From Desulfopila aestuarii DSM 18488 (GTDB taxonomy: Bacteria; Desulfobacterota; Desulfobulbia; Desulfobulbales; Desulfocapsaceae), in NCBI RefSeq assembly GCF_900143695.1, contig NZ_FRFE01000017.1, forward strand, positions 62,001 through 126,000: 64,000 nt of DNA, given 5' to 3'. Positions 8,567-18,391 of this stretch are shown in pieces (within the stretch, counting starts at the first letter, position 1; every line of letters starts with the position of its first letter). Under the pieces are notes generated by a model. The model did no database searches. It was not told where the DNA came from and saw only the letters and a list, made by a program, of their open reading frames with translations. The translations under genes were made by a program, and so were the position numbers.

Positions 8567-9101
8567 GTTCTCGTTTCAAAATTTTTTCAAAAGGCACGAC
8601 CTCACTGAACTGATACCCGCACCCGCCATGTATTTCTCCGCCAGTAAAATAAAGATCGATATCCGGGTAGCTCCGACAGATCTCAAGCCTGTTTTCATGA
8701 TCCCTGCATACTCCAGATGGTTCATCATACCAGCTACAGGTAAACAGCAAGAACCCCTGGCTATCCCGCCCAGTCAGCGAGAATCTTCTGTATTCAGGAT
8801 AAATCGTAAGGAGACGGTTGAATTCAGCCTCGCTTCTCAGCCACCTGCCACCCGCCTCCAGACTGACCCTCCGGCAGCATCGGCCACACAAGTTGCAGCT
8901 GCCGGTAACAACCACTTTTTTGCCACTGCATTTCAACCGAATAGCTCGAAACCAGCCCAAAATGGAATAACGCTTCAATCGCGCTATAAAAGAATTCCCG
9001 TTGGTGTTATCCATTGAAGATTTTCCATTGAACCGCCTCACCATCCAAGGTAAGGTTAAAGGAGTATTCTCGATAAACCTATAGCATCCATCCGGATACA
9101 A
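8517..9101 (-). CDS. YkgJ-family cysteine-cluster protein
   Basis: A protein of up to 194 residues with the YkgJ-type metal-binding pattern: CNLCGRCCRR near residue 69, a Cys in LFTCSWYD, then GVCRDHENR and CRSYPD. These eight or so cysteines probably bind zinc or an Fe-S cluster; the family has no firm general function. The start is uncertain: a Met at codon 30 (9014) preceded by GGAA also fits and would remove a weakly conserved leader. It overlaps the following QTMAN homologue, so the two are probably co-transcribed and may work together. Confidence 0.75.
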   Translation of the reverse strand: MYPDGCYRFIENTPLTLPWMVRRFNGKSSMDNTNGNSFIARLKRYSILGWFRAIRLKCSGKKVVVTGSCNLCGRCCRRVSLEAGGRWLRSEAEFNRLLTIYPEYRRFSLTGRDSQGFLLFTCSWYDEPSGVCRDHENRLEICRSYPDIDLYFTGGEIHGGCGYQFSEVVPFEKILKRELDTQHGSRRKKKSTGD

Positions 9102-9248
9102 CCTAGCTTTCCTACCCCTTCACTGTTTTTCACTATCCTCACATCACGTCCGGATAGATCTTTTTCATGAAAAGCAGCATAAATGCGTATTCAGGCTAGA
9201 ATCCCCAGTTCCGGGTAGAGACAGTATCAATCGCACTGGAGTAAATGC

Positions 9249-10073
9249 ATGTGGAAGTCTAAAGATGTCTATTATGTTTCAGGCAACACCGGCATCCTTG
9301 CCAAGGATATGGGCAAGGCCCTGCTCTGTCAGTTCCCTGAAGTCAGCTTCAACGAAGAACTTATCCCCTTTGTACGCACTGAATCTCAAGCGAAAAAAGC
9401 GCTTGAACGCATCCTTCAGCAGTCCGCAGGTCGTTACCCCATCATCTTTTCTACGCTCTTTTCCAAAAATCTCAATAAGATTTTTGATATCCCCGAAGTT
9501 GAATTCCTCAACATCTGCGACCATTTCCTCGTACGTTTGGAAGAAATCCTTGAAGCCAAGCCCATACGAGAACCAGGAACAGCACGAGCCCTGGATGATA
9601 CGGCAATGACAAGAAGAGTCAACGCCATCCACTATTCCATCGCCCACGATGACGGTACCGGCACCAAAGATTATGACGAAGCAGACCTGATCATTGTTGG
9701 CGTCTCACGTTCAGGCAAAACCCCGGTCTCGGTATTCCTCGCTACTCAGATGGGCCTGAAAACTGCAAATTATCCTTTGGTAGACGACAATCTGCAAACC
9801 TGCCGACTGCCACCGGAGATTATCCGCAACAAACACCGTGTTGTTGGCCTTTCAACCACCCCGGATATGCTGCATTCTTTTCGTGAAAAGCGATACAAGG
9901 GTTCGACGTATGCTAAAATCGCCACCTGTGCAACCGAGCTGAAGCAATCTGACCAGATCTTTTTGAAATACCAGATCCCCGTTGTTTTTTCAGATGGCCG
10001 CTCCATTGAGGAAACTGCAACCCAGGTAGCCCAGGAACTGCAATTGAAAATGGCCGCCGATTCCGGAAAATGA
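9249..10073 (+). CDS. ppsR: PEP synthase regulatory protein (bifunctional kinase/pyrophosphorylase, DUF299)
   Basis: A 274-residue member of the DUF299 family, which switches phosphoenolpyruvate synthase or pyruvate phosphate dikinase off and on by ADP-dependent phosphorylation and Pi-dependent dephosphorylation. The P-loop GVSRSGKTPVS lies near residue 151, preceded by the family block DDTAMTRRVNAIHYSIAHDDG and followed by KTANYPL. Length is normal. The target enzyme is not in the window, so whether it acts on PpsA or PpdK is open. It is followed after 40 bases by a YchJ-like gene on the same strand. Confidence 0.92.
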   Translation: MWKSKDVYYVSGNTGILAKDMGKALLCQFPEVSFNEELIPFVRTESQAKKALERILQQSAGRYPIIFSTLFSKNLNKIFDIPEVEFLNICDHFLVRLEEILEAKPIREPGTARALDDTAMTRRVNAIHYSIAHDDGTGTKDYDEADLIIVGVSRSGKTPVSVFLATQMGLKTANYPLVDDNLQTCRLPPEIIRNKHRVVGLSTTPDMLHSFREKRYKGSTYAKIATCATELKQSDQIFLKYQIPVVFSDGRSIEETATQVAQELQLKMAADSGK

Positions 10074-10113
10074 AAAACATCAGTAATCACCATATCCTGC
10101 CGATCGGTAAACG

Positions 10114-10593
10114 ATGACGACACATACCGGATTATGTTTTTGCTGCAGCCAGATGCCTTTTGTTGAGTGCTGTGAACCTATCCTCGCAGATCACAGCCGC
10201 GCTCTCACCCCGCTCGCCCTGATGCGTTCACGCTACACAGCCTATGTGCTCGGCCACGAAACGCATCTGTTAGCCACCTGGGCAGATGAAACGCGACCGG
10301 AGCGCCTGAACCTTGAGGACAGCAAAACGAAATGGTTGGAGTTGACTATCCATTCGGAGAGTGTTGATCCGATAGACGAAAGCAAGGGGAATGTGGATTT
10401 TTCGGCCCGCTTCATGGAACATGACCAGGTTTGCGAGCTTCGGGAAAACAGTATTTTCATGCGTCAAGACGGACTCTGGTACTATCTTGGCGGCGCACCC
10501 AAGATAACCAGAACCAAAATTGGCCGCAACGGACCATGCCCCTGTGGCTCAGGCAAGAAATACAAGCGCTGCTGCCTGGGCAGTTCAGAATAA
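10114..10593 (+). CDS. YchJ-like protein with SEC-C metal-binding motif
   Basis: A 159-residue UPF0225/YchJ-type protein. The N-terminus has [13 protein letters not shown] and the block [12 protein letters not shown], typical of the family. The C-terminus ends in a SEC-C zinc-binding motif, [15 protein letters not shown], as in the tail of SecA. The middle part is an NTF2-like fold in related proteins. Function is unknown; the zinc motif suggests protein or nucleic-acid contact. It stops 30 bases from the convergent coaBC gene, with no clear terminator between. Confidence 0.85.
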   Translation: MTTHTGLCFCCSQMPFVECCEPILADHSRALTPLALMRSRYTAYVLGHETHLLATWADETRPERLNLEDSKTKWLELTIHSESVDPIDESKGNVDFSARFMEHDQVCELRENSIFMRQDGLWYYLGGAPKITRTKIGRNGPCPCGSGKKYKRCCLGSSE

Positions 10594-10623
10594 TCCTTTA
10601 TGTTGCTGCAGGTAGATACCCGC

Positions 10624-11841
10624 TCAATTCGCAGAAATTGTCTCTTTGGCAACCAGCTGCACAACCTGATCGAGAATCAGATCAGCCGTCTTCTCTTTTG
10701 AAGCAAAAGGAAGGTTCTCACTTTTTTCACGGCTGATCAGCAACACCTGGTTCGTATCAACTTCAAATCCGGTACTTTCAGAACTGATATTATTCACGGC
10801 AATCAGGTCGAGATTTTTCGCCTGCAACTTACGTGTACCCTCTTCGATCAGTCGGGAACTCTCAGCCGCAAACCCCACCAACACCTGGCCATCACGTTTT
10901 TTGCGACCAAGCTCCAGCAAGATATCAGGGTTTTTCTCCAACTCAAGGGATGTGCCAATCGCTTCTTTTTTGATTTTTTGGCTCGCGACTTCTTTTGCTC
11001 GATAGTCCGCTACTGCAGCGGCCTTGATGATAATGGTAGATTTCTCGGCATATTGCATCACAGCTTCATGCATCTCCAGAGCCGTCTGAACATTAATACG
11101 CTCAATGTTGCCGGGTGTTGGGAGCGAACCAGGTCCCGCAACGAGAATAACCTTCGCCCCGCGGCGCCATGCCGCCCTGGCGAGAGCAAAACCCATTTTC
11201 CCCGACGACCTGTTGCTTAAAAAACGCGCTGGGTCTATAGGCTCCCGTGTTGGCCCCGCTGTAACCAGCACAGTCTGCCCGGATAAATCCTGCCGGGATA
11301 ATGCGCGCTGGAATATATCGTCTACCTGCTCCCATTCCGGCAAACGGCCTGGGCCTTCTTCCTTGCAGGCCATCATTCCTTCCTGGGGATCAATCACATG
11401 GTAGCCAAACTTCTTCAACTTTTCGATATTCTCTTGAGTTGCCGGATGGCTATACATGCGGCTATTCATCGCCGGACAGATGTAAACGGGTGTACGAGAG
11501 GCAAGAATGGTTGTGGAAAGCAGATCATCCGCCAGACCATGGGCAAGCCTGGCAATGGTCTGCGCTGATGCAGGGGCAATAATGATCAGGTCAGCGTCGC
11601 GGCCAAGATTGATATGTGCCATCGATTCACCGCTCTCATTATCGAACATATCGACATGTGTCTTCTCGCCTGAAAGTGCGCTGAAGGTGAGCGGAGTCAC
11701 AAAACGGGTAGCAGAGTTTGTCATGATCACCGAAACTCTGGCCTCCGCTTTAGCAAGCGTAGATACCCAGCCGGCAACCTTAAACGCTGCGATACTGCCG
11801 CTTACACCAACCAGCACCTTTTTCCCTGCGTAGACACTCAT
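10624..11841 (-). CDS. coaBC: Bifunctional phosphopantothenoylcysteine decarboxylase / phosphopantothenate-cysteine ligase
   Basis: A 405-residue CoaBC that joins cysteine to phosphopantothenate (CTP-dependent) and decarboxylates the product in coenzyme A synthesis. The FMN-binding CoaC half covers about residues 1-185: GSIAAFK, catalytic His in MAHINL, PAMNSRMY, and the catalytic Cys in MMACKEEGPGRLPE. The CoaB half follows, with TAGPTREPIDPARFLSNRSSG near residue 195, AAAVADYR, and a Lys-rich KIKKE loop before LEKNPDIL. Length and domain order are standard. The nearest upstream gene (BI-1) ends at a terminator, so coaBC is probably transcribed alone. Confidence 0.95.
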   Translation of the reverse strand: MSVYAGKKVLVGVSGSIAAFKVAGWVSTLAKAEARVSVIMTNSATRFVTPLTFSALSGEKTHVDMFDNESGESMAHINLGRDADLIIIAPASAQTIARLAHGLADDLLSTTILASRTPVYICPAMNSRMYSHPATQENIEKLKKFGYHVIDPQEGMMACKEEGPGRLPEWEQVDDIFQRALSRQDLSGQTVLVTAGPTREPIDPARFLSNRSSGKMGFALARAAWRRGAKVILVAGPGSLPTPGNIERINVQTALEMHEAVMQYAEKSTIIIKAAAVADYRAKEVASQKIKKEAIGTSLELEKNPDILLELGRKKRDGQVLVGFAAESSRLIEEGTRKLQAKNLDLIAVNNISSESTGFEVDTNQVLLISREKSENLPFASKEKTADLILDQVVQLVAKETISAN

Positions 11842-11878
11842 CCTGCCCCTCTCTGTTTTTCATTTATCCCTAAATGGA

Positions 11879-11910
11879 AAAAGCATGACTCCATTTGGAG
11901 CCATGCTTTT
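11879..11910 (-). terminator. Rho-independent terminator of the BI-1 gene
   Basis: Arms AAAAGCATG and CATGCTTTT enclose an inner CTCC/GGAG stem with a four-base loop; a single A/C mismatch separates the two stems. On the minus strand the hairpin ends in TTTTT. It lies between the BI-1 stop and the coaBC start. Confidence 0.8.
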
Positions 11911-11937
11911 CACGTTTTCCCACTTCACCGGTTTCTG

Positions 11938-12645
11938 CTAATCTCTTGATCCACCAAAAAATCTGAGCAACATAAGGAAAAGGTTGATGAAATCAAGATA
12001 GAGCGCCAGTGCACCCATGATGGCGCCTTTACGGATCGCGCTATCTCCCTGCGCCATAATTCCTTCCTCGCCCATTCGCTTGATCTTCTGAATGTCATAA
12101 GCGGTAAGGCCTGTGAAGACAAGTACGCCTATCATTGAGATCGCCCAGTAGAGACTGGAACTTTTCAAGAAGATGTTCACCACCGAGGCAATGAGTACTC
12201 CAATCAGCCCCATAAACATGAATGAGCCAAGACCAGAGAGATCACGTTTGGTAACCATGCCGTAGATCGCCATAGCTCCGAACATGCCGGCAGTGATAAA
12301 AAATGTCCCGGCAATTGAAGAGCTGGTGTAAGCCAGAAAGATCATCGACAGGGTGAGACCATTTAACACCGAATATCCGGTGAAAAGTGCTGTTGCTGTT
12401 GATGCCTGAATTTTGCCGATCCGGGCGGAGAGATAAAACACCATCCCCAGTTGTGCGATAATAAGCACAAAGAACAACGGACTAGCCATCAGAATCTGGG
12501 CAAGGCCGCTTGCGGCAGTAAAATAGGCGACGACGCCGGTAACACCGAGGCCAATGGCCATCCAGTTGAAGACCTTGGCAAGGAAAATCGACGAAGCCTC
12601 CTGCCGGGCTTGTGCTATGGTTATCTGTCTTGCTTGTTCGTACAT
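11938..12645 (-). CDS. Bax inhibitor-1/YccA family membrane protein
   Basis: A 235-residue integral membrane protein with seven hydrophobic segments, starting after a short charged N-terminus (MYEQARQITIAQARQE). The family motif near the sixth segment is AYDIQKIKRMGEEG, and the last part GALALYLDFINLFLMLLRFFG is the conserved BI-1 C-terminus. Bacterial members are proposed calcium or proton leak channels, or FtsH-associated proteins; the exact role is not known. AGGAG precedes the ATG. It has its own terminator and sits alone between coaBC and the fumarase gene. Confidence 0.9.
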   Translation of the reverse strand: MYEQARQITIAQARQEASSIFLAKVFNWMAIGLGVTGVVAYFTAASGLAQILMASPLFFVLIIAQLGMVFYLSARIGKIQASTATALFTGYSVLNGLTLSMIFLAYTSSSIAGTFFITAGMFGAMAIYGMVTKRDLSGLGSFMFMGLIGVLIASVVNIFLKSSSLYWAISMIGVLVFTGLTAYDIQKIKRMGEEGIMAQGDSAIRKGAIMGALALYLDFINLFLMLLRFFGGSRD

Positions 12646-12786
12646 TGTCTACTCCTCTGTTTTTTTGAGTACCTGGAACAGCTTACTTTTTTCATCAACT
12701 CTATAGTAAGTATTTCAGGACAATGTGCAAGCAAAACAGGATATCCACATCGTACCTCGGCATTTTTTTCGTTTTGTGCCAGTGTC

Positions 12787-14403
12787 CTACATCAGGCAGG
12801 CAAAGAAATCATTCCCCTTGTCATCCACCAGGATAAAGGCGGGAAAATCGACCACGTCAATTTTCCATACCGCCTCCATACCTAATTCCGGATAATCGAT
12901 ACACTCAACCTTTTTGATATTTTCCTCGGCAAGAATCGCAGCCGGCCCGCCAATCGAACCAAGATAGAAACCACCGTGTTTCTTACAGGCATCGGTTACC
13001 TGCTGGGAACGGTTACCCTTGGCGATCATGATCATCGAACCACCTTTTTCCTGCAGCAGGTCGACATAGCTATCCATCCGACCTGCTGTTGTCGGGCCAA
13101 AAGATCCGGAGGGCTTGCCTGGCGGAGTCTTAGCTGGACCGGCATAATAAATAGGGTGTTTCCGCAGATACTCAGGCAGCGGTTTTCCGCTATCGAGCAG
13201 CTCCTTAAACTTGGCATGGGCGATATCGCGGCCTACCACGATAGTGCCAGTTAATAGCAGTGAGGTTCCCACCGGATGTTTGGTGAGTTCAGCAAGAATC
13301 GCCTCCATCGGCCTATTCAGGTCGATGCGCACGCCATGATCATGTTTGCCACGGTATTTTTCTGGAATCAGACGACCGGGATTGGTATCGAGCTGCTCGA
13401 CCCAACAACCTTCTTTATTTATCTTTGCCTTGATGTTGCGATCGGCAGAGCATGAAACGCCCATCCCAACAGGACATGAGGCACCGTGGCGTGGCAGTCG
13501 TACTACCCGCACATCGTGGGTGAAATATTTACCGCCAAATTGGGCGCCAATTCCAAGCTTTTCTGCGGCGGCCTGTAGTCGTTTTTCCAGGTCGATATCC
13601 CTGAATGCCTGGCCATGTTCATTACCACTGACGGGAAGGCTGTCATAATACTTGGTCGAGGCAAGCTTGACGGTCTTCAAATTTGCTTCGGCACTGGTTC
13701 CACCGATCACAAAAGCCAAATGGTATGGAGGGCAGGCCGCCGTACCAAGGGTTTTCATTTTCTGGACCAGAAACGTCTCAAGCTTTTCCGGATTCAGGAG
13801 CGCTTTGGTCTCCTGGAACAGGTAGGTTTTATTGGCGCTTCCGCCGCCCTTGCAGACAAAGAGGAATTTATATTCGCTGCCTTCGGTTGCATAGAGATCG
13901 ATCTGCGCCGGCAGATTCGTCCCTGTATTTTTCTCTGTGTACATATCGAGGGCGACCGTCTGGGAATAGCGCAGGTTCTCCTCGGTGTAGGTTTTGTATA
14001 CCCCTTTGGAAATCGCTTCAGCGTCGTTTGCACCTGTCCAGACATTCTGGCCCTTCTTGCCTACAATCGTTGCTGTGCCGGTATCTTGACAAATAGGCAG
14101 GTCAAACTGGGACGCAACTTCGGCATTTCGCAAAAAGGCGAGAGCCACGCCCTTCTCGTTCATCGACGCCTCCGGGTCATCGAGGATCTTTGCCACCTGC
14201 TGATTATGTGCCGACCGGAGCAGAAAGGATACGTGTCGCATAGCCTGATTAGCCAGGAGTGTCAGGGCGGCAGGATCGATCTTCAATATTTCCTGACCGT
14301 TGAACGAATCAAGTCCTACGAATTTCTCCGAACCTTCTATTTTCCTATATTGCGTCGTGTCCGGACCCAGCGGAAAAGGATCCTGGTAATGAAATTCAAC
14401 CAT
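12787..14403 (-). CDS. fumA: Fumarate hydratase, class I (iron-sulfur)
   Basis: A 538-residue single-chain class I fumarase, which hydrates fumarate to malate with an oxygen-sensitive [4Fe-4S] cluster. The alpha-like part has [17 protein letters not shown] near residue 100, [11 protein letters not shown] near 183, and [15 protein letters not shown] around 310-325; these hold the cluster cysteines. The beta-like part follows, with [11 protein letters not shown] and [15 protein letters not shown] near the C-terminus. Length fits the FumA/FumB type rather than the two-subunit form. A second, class II fumarase is 20 kb away, so the cell may swap enzymes when oxygen or iron changes. Confidence 0.95.
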   Translation of the reverse strand: MVEFHYQDPFPLGPDTTQYRKIEGSEKFVGLDSFNGQEILKIDPAALTLLANQAMRHVSFLLRSAHNQQVAKILDDPEASMNEKGVALAFLRNAEVASQFDLPICQDTGTATIVGKKGQNVWTGANDAEAISKGVYKTYTEENLRYSQTVALDMYTEKNTGTNLPAQIDLYATEGSEYKFLFVCKGGGSANKTYLFQETKALLNPEKLETFLVQKMKTLGTAACPPYHLAFVIGGTSAEANLKTVKLASTKYYDSLPVSGNEHGQAFRDIDLEKRLQAAAEKLGIGAQFGGKYFTHDVRVVRLPRHGASCPVGMGVSCSADRNIKAKINKEGCWVEQLDTNPGRLIPEKYRGKHDHGVRIDLNRPMEAILAELTKHPVGTSLLLTGTIVVGRDIAHAKFKELLDSGKPLPEYLRKHPIYYAGPAKTPPGKPSGSFGPTTAGRMDSYVDLLQEKGGSMIMIAKGNRSQQVTDACKKHGGFYLGSIGGPAAILAEENIKKVECIDYPELGMEAVWKIDVVDFPAFILVDDKGNDFFACLM

Positions 14404-14650
14404 GCGTCACGCTCCTTGTTTGAAAGAGGATTACTGGTGATGAAAGTCAACCTTGGGTAACAACTTGAAAGTATTGACTACTCAACCTGGCATAAAAATG
14501 GCTGCCTATTCGCTCAATAGACGGTATTCCCACACTTTTTTGTTCGCGTATAACTATTACTCCCGGCATGGCCTTTTCGCCAGACCTTTTTCCCTGACCG
14601 CCAGATTCTTTTCGCAAAAGGATATTATCCGTATAGTATAAAGACTTTTA

Positions 14651-15925
14651 TTACATTATTTTACGACGTAAAATAGCAAGAACCTCTGAATCTACCAAAG
14701 GAGGTTCGCATTCCAGGAAAACATTGTTACCGGGATTTGCCTTCTGGAGGACAGCACCGGTTTCCACATCCAGCATCTGTACGATCCTGACTTTCCTGGT
14801 TTCGATACCACGACACATATATTCAACTTCGGCGCCTGGCAACATGGTATTGCGGATCTCCACCATCGGCGGGCTCCCAGTTTTACGAACGACAGCGACA
14901 GGCTCATAGCTCTGCTCGACCCGTGAGGTGAGATAATTCATCTCCGTGGCGCCTGGCCGTTGCTCAAAAAAGTTGGAGCTCGTCCCTCTTGTTCCGGAAC
15001 GCAACACCTCTTCAATATATTCTTTTGGGATTTTTATGTCTTTCGGCTGGTTCCAAGCCTCTTGGGGTAACGTGTTTAAGTAATCCAACGCTGCTCGATA
15101 GACGCGCACCACCCCGCCTACATAAAATATCGACTTCATCCGTCCTTCAATTTTTAGGGAATCTACTCCGGAAGCCACCAGTTGCGGCAAATTCTCCAGT
15201 AAACAAAGATCCTTGGCATTGAAGATATAGGTGCCACGCTCATCTTCTTCTACCGGAAAATATTGACCCGGCCGCTTTTCTTCAACCAGCGCATAACTAT
15301 AGCGACAGGGATGGGCACAATTTCCCTGGTTGGCGTCCCTACCGGTCATGTAATTTGAAAGCATGCAGCGGCCTGAGTAAGAAATGCAGAGTGCCCCGTG
15401 AACAAAGATTTCCAGTTCTCCAATCACCTCTTTACGTATTTTAGATAGCTCAGCAAGAGACAGTTCGCGAGCAAGATTGAGCCGTGAAACTCCGTGTGCG
15501 TACCAGAACTTTGCCGCCGATACGTTGGTAACATTTGCCTGCGTGGAAAGATGCACCGGCAATTCCGGAACAGCTTGTCGGGCAATCATAAGAATCCCAG
15601 GATCGGAGATAATGACACCGTCCGCCTCCATCGCCAGCAACTTCCGCAGATAGTCTTCCAGCCCATGTAAATCTTCATTGTGGGCAAGAATATTGACGGT
15701 CACATACACCTTCACTCCATGCGCATGGGCAAAGGCAATTCCTTCCGCCATTTTTTCCTGGCTGAAATTGCCAGCTTTGGCCCGCAAGCTGAATCGCTTT
15801 CCGCCGAGATAAACGGCATCCGCACCATAATGCACGGCCGTCATGAGTTTTTCGTAATTACCTGCCGGGGCGAGGAGTTCCGGCATCCGCATGATGGAGC
15901 CATTGCCACTTTTCATTTCATTCAT
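14651..15925 (-). CDS. U32 family protein, probable tRNA hydroxylation protein (TrhP/YegQ-like)
   Basis: A 424-residue U32 family protein. The TIM-barrel start has ELLAPAGNYEKLMTAVHYGADAVYLGG, and the family centre has ELEIFVHGALCISYSGRCMLSNYMTGRDANQGNC with conserved cysteines, then SLKIEGRMKS. Once called collagenases, these proteins are now linked to prephenate-dependent 5-hydroxyuridine formation in tRNA (TrhP) or to ubiquinone hydroxylation (UbiU/V). Length and the C-terminal beta-barrel extension fit the TrhP group. It is divergent from mnmA, which modifies the same wobble uridine region, and that supports the tRNA role. The first 13 residues are poorly conserved in type, so the Met before PELLAPAG could be the real start. 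Confidence 0.8.
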   Translation of the reverse strand: MNEMKSGNGSIMRMPELLAPAGNYEKLMTAVHYGADAVYLGGKRFSLRAKAGNFSQEKMAEGIAFAHAHGVKVYVTVNILAHNEDLHGLEDYLRKLLAMEADGVIISDPGILMIARQAVPELPVHLSTQANVTNVSAAKFWYAHGVSRLNLARELSLAELSKIRKEVIGELEIFVHGALCISYSGRCMLSNYMTGRDANQGNCAHPCRYSYALVEEKRPGQYFPVEEDERGTYIFNAKDLCLLENLPQLVASGVDSLKIEGRMKSIFYVGGVVRVYRAALDYLNTLPQEAWNQPKDIKIPKEYIEEVLRSGTRGTSSNFFEQRPGATEMNYLTSRVEQSYEPVAVVRKTGSPPMVEIRNTMLPGAEVEYMCRGIETRKVRIVQMLDVETGAVLQKANPGNNVFLECEPPLVDSEVLAILRRKIM

Positions 15926-16019
15926 AGTCGAGTAGGTTGTTTTCTGATTTTTCTGGACGGATGAGCCAGATTTTTCTTACTCTTATTAGATGAACAGACC
16001 TGGGAATGCAAGGACTTCA

Positions 16020-17057
16020 GTGAGCAAAGAACGTATCGGCATAGCCATGAGCGGCGGTGTAGACTCCACCGCAACGGCACTTATTTTGCGTGAAAACACC
16101 ACAGTCGAAGGTTATTTCATGAGACTGGCACAGCCCGACTTCGATCGGCAGCTGGCCCGAGTTGAAAACCTGGCCGAGCAATTGAACATCAAGCTCCATG
16201 TCGTCGATCTACGGCAGGAATTCACAGCCAAAGTGCTTGAATATTTTGCCAACGCTTATTTTCATGGCACTACTCCTAATCCCTGCATGGTCTGCAATCG
16301 AGAAGTGAAATTTGGACTTTTCCAGAAGGCAATACTCAGCCACGGCATGGATCGTATGGCCACTGGGCATTATGCGAGAATAGTTCATGACAGCTCTGGC
16401 TACCACCTGCATGACGGTCTTGATCCTGCCAAAAATCAGTCCTATTTTCTGGCGCGACTTACCCAGGAGCAGTTGGCCAAAGTTATCTTCCCGCTTGGTG
16501 AGAAACGGAAGAGCGAAGTTTATGCGTTCGTTTCCGAGTACGGTTTTACCGATTTTGGTGGCATTGAGAGCCAGGACGTGTGCTTCCTGGCTAATGAATC
16601 CGTCGGCAGCTATCTTGAAAAACGATACCCGCAAGCAGTTCGTGGCGGCCCTGTTGTCTCCACCGAAGGGGTACAGGTCGGTCAACATACAGGTCTCTTT
16701 CGCTATACTATCGGTCAACGGCGCGGTCTCGGCATTCCCGACGCCAGCCCCTGGTATGTTACCGGCATAGATGCAGAAACCAACACACTTATCGTCGGCA
16801 AATCAGACGAGCTCCTGAAAACAACTATCCGTGTACGTGACATCCATTGGCTGAGCGGTATGCCGCCAGATATCGATGAAACCTACAGTGTTCGCATCCG
16901 CTACAGCCATCGCGGTGCCATAGCTAAGCTGCAGCTTATCGACCAATCTTCCATACACATTGTTTTTACAGAACCGCAGCGCGCCATAACCCCCGGCCAG
17001 TTCGCTGTTATCTATCGAGGCGATGAGGTTATCGGCTCAGGCGTTATCCTCGATTAA
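16020..17057 (+). CDS. mnmA: tRNA-specific 2-thiouridylase
   Basis: MnmA adenylates and thiolates U34 of tRNA Lys, Glu and Gln. The PP-loop is AMSGGVDSTA; the first catalytic cysteine is in NPCMVCNREVKFG and the second in ESQDVCFL. GHYARI, KNQSYFLARLTQEQL and YTIGQRRGLG are standard blocks. I place the start at the GTG at 16020, because AAGGA lies five bases before it and the product then begins a few residues before the PP-loop as usual. An ATG at 15990 in the same frame lacks a binding site. It is followed closely by mtaB and cinA, so these probably form one transcript. Confidence 0.94.
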   Translation: MSKERIGIAMSGGVDSTATALILRENTTVEGYFMRLAQPDFDRQLARVENLAEQLNIKLHVVDLRQEFTAKVLEYFANAYFHGTTPNPCMVCNREVKFGLFQKAILSHGMDRMATGHYARIVHDSSGYHLHDGLDPAKNQSYFLARLTQEQLAKVIFPLGEKRKSEVYAFVSEYGFTDFGGIESQDVCFLANESVGSYLEKRYPQAVRGGPVVSTEGVQVGQHTGLFRYTIGQRRGLGIPDASPWYVTGIDAETNTLIVGKSDELLKTTIRVRDIHWLSGMPPDIDETYSVRIRYSHRGAIAKLQLIDQSSIHIVFTEPQRAITPGQFAVIYRGDEVIGSGVILD

Positions 17058-17068
17058 GGCTAATCTTC

Positions 17069-18391
17069 ATGAAACAGGTCATCATCACTACGCTTGGCTG
17101 CAAGGTCAATCAATATGAGTCGGCAGCATTTCATACCGCTTTTGCCGAAGCCGGCTACGAAGTCGTCAAATCCGGCAAAGAGGTTGCTGTCGTCGTCATC
17201 AATACCTGCGCGGTGACCTCAAAAGCTGGGGCCCAGTCCCGCCAGGCGGTTCGCCAGGCCATTCGAAAAAATCCTGCCGCTCGTATCGTCATTACCGGCT
17301 GCTATGCCGAGATAGCCGCCAAAGAGCTTACCAATCTGGAAGAACTGAGCGGAAGACAATATTGTATTATCGGTAACAGCAAGAAGGACCAGCTTGTTCC
17401 GGTATCAATCAGCGATGATCTCGGATCACAGTTACTCCTTGGCGCTATTGACTCGGCAACGGAAATCTGCCGGTTGCCGGTTCGCCATTTCGGCGATCGC
17501 ACAAGGGCCTACCTTCGAGTTCAGGATGGCTGTGAAAGTTTCTGCACCTACTGCATAGTTCCCTTTACCCGCGGGCCAAGCAGAAGCCTCCCTGAAGATG
17601 AAGTGCTACAACAGGCACGCAGCTTTATCGAGAACGATTTCCAGGAAATTGTCCTGACCGGCATCCATCTCGGCCAGTATGGGCGTGACCTCAACCCATC
17701 TATAGATATTACCCGTCTTCTTGATCGTCTATCACATGCGACACCAACAGTCCGCTACCGTATCAGCTCAATTGAGCCTACAGAGATCAACAAGCAGCTG
17801 CTGACACTTATGCAGACCAGGGATAACATCATGCCTCATCTGCATATCCCGCTGCAGAGTGGTGACGATGAGATATTAGCGCGTATGAACCGCAAATATA
17901 CCACTGCTGAATTTCAACGCGTGGTTGAATCCTGCCGAGAATTTCTGCCCGATGCGGCTATTGGTATCGACATACTTGCCGGCTTTCCCGGTGAAAGCGA
18001 TGAACAATTTCTGAATACCAGAAATTTTCTTGCTTCCCTGCCATGCACCTACCTCCATGTTTTCCCCTACTCCCGCCGCCCCGGTACCGTTGCCGCTGGC
18101 TATAAGGACGAGGTAAAAAAACATGTCAAGGAAGAGCGCGTCGCTGAACTGCGCGCTCTTGGAGATGCCAAGCACGATGCATTCTACCAGAGTCAACTCG
18201 GCAGGACCCTGCCCGTTCTGGTTGAAGGCCGCAGAGATAAAGAAGGGTTGCTACAGGGGTTTTCAAGCAATTACGTTTCTGTCCATTTTCATGGTGATGA
18301 TAATCTGAAAAACAGGGTCGTTCAGGTGTATTTGAAGGAGCAAAACGGCCCCCATATTTTTGGCGAGGTACGAAACAGCAATGCGAGTTGA
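17069..18391 (+). CDS. mtaB: tRNA t6A37 methylthiotransferase (MtaB-like radical SAM)
   Basis: A 440-residue methylthiotransferase that adds a methylthio group to t6A at position 37 of tRNAs. The N-terminal UPF0004 domain has TLGCKVNQYES, NTCAVTSKA and TGCYAE, whose three cysteines bind one [4Fe-4S] cluster. The radical SAM motif is CESFCTYCIVPFTRG. A TRAM-like C-terminal part follows. GCKVNQYES and NTCAVTSKA point to MtaB rather than MiaB or RimO. It begins 11 bases after mnmA and overlaps the start of cinA. Confidence 0.92.
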   Translation: MKQVIITTLGCKVNQYESAAFHTAFAEAGYEVVKSGKEVAVVVINTCAVTSKAGAQSRQAVRQAIRKNPAARIVITGCYAEIAAKELTNLEELSGRQYCIIGNSKKDQLVPVSISDDLGSQLLLGAIDSATEICRLPVRHFGDRTRAYLRVQDGCESFCTYCIVPFTRGPSRSLPEDEVLQQARSFIENDFQEIVLTGIHLGQYGRDLNPSIDITRLLDRLSHATPTVRYRISSIEPTEINKQLLTLMQTRDNIMPHLHIPLQSGDDEILARMNRKYTTAEFQRVVESCREFLPDAAIGIDILAGFPGESDEQFLNTRNFLASLPCTYLHVFPYSRRPGTVAAGYKDEVKKHVKEERVAELRALGDAKHDAFYQSQLGRTLPVLVEGRRDKEGLLQGFSSNYVSVHFHGDDNLKNRVVQVYLKEQNGPHIFGEVRNSNAS

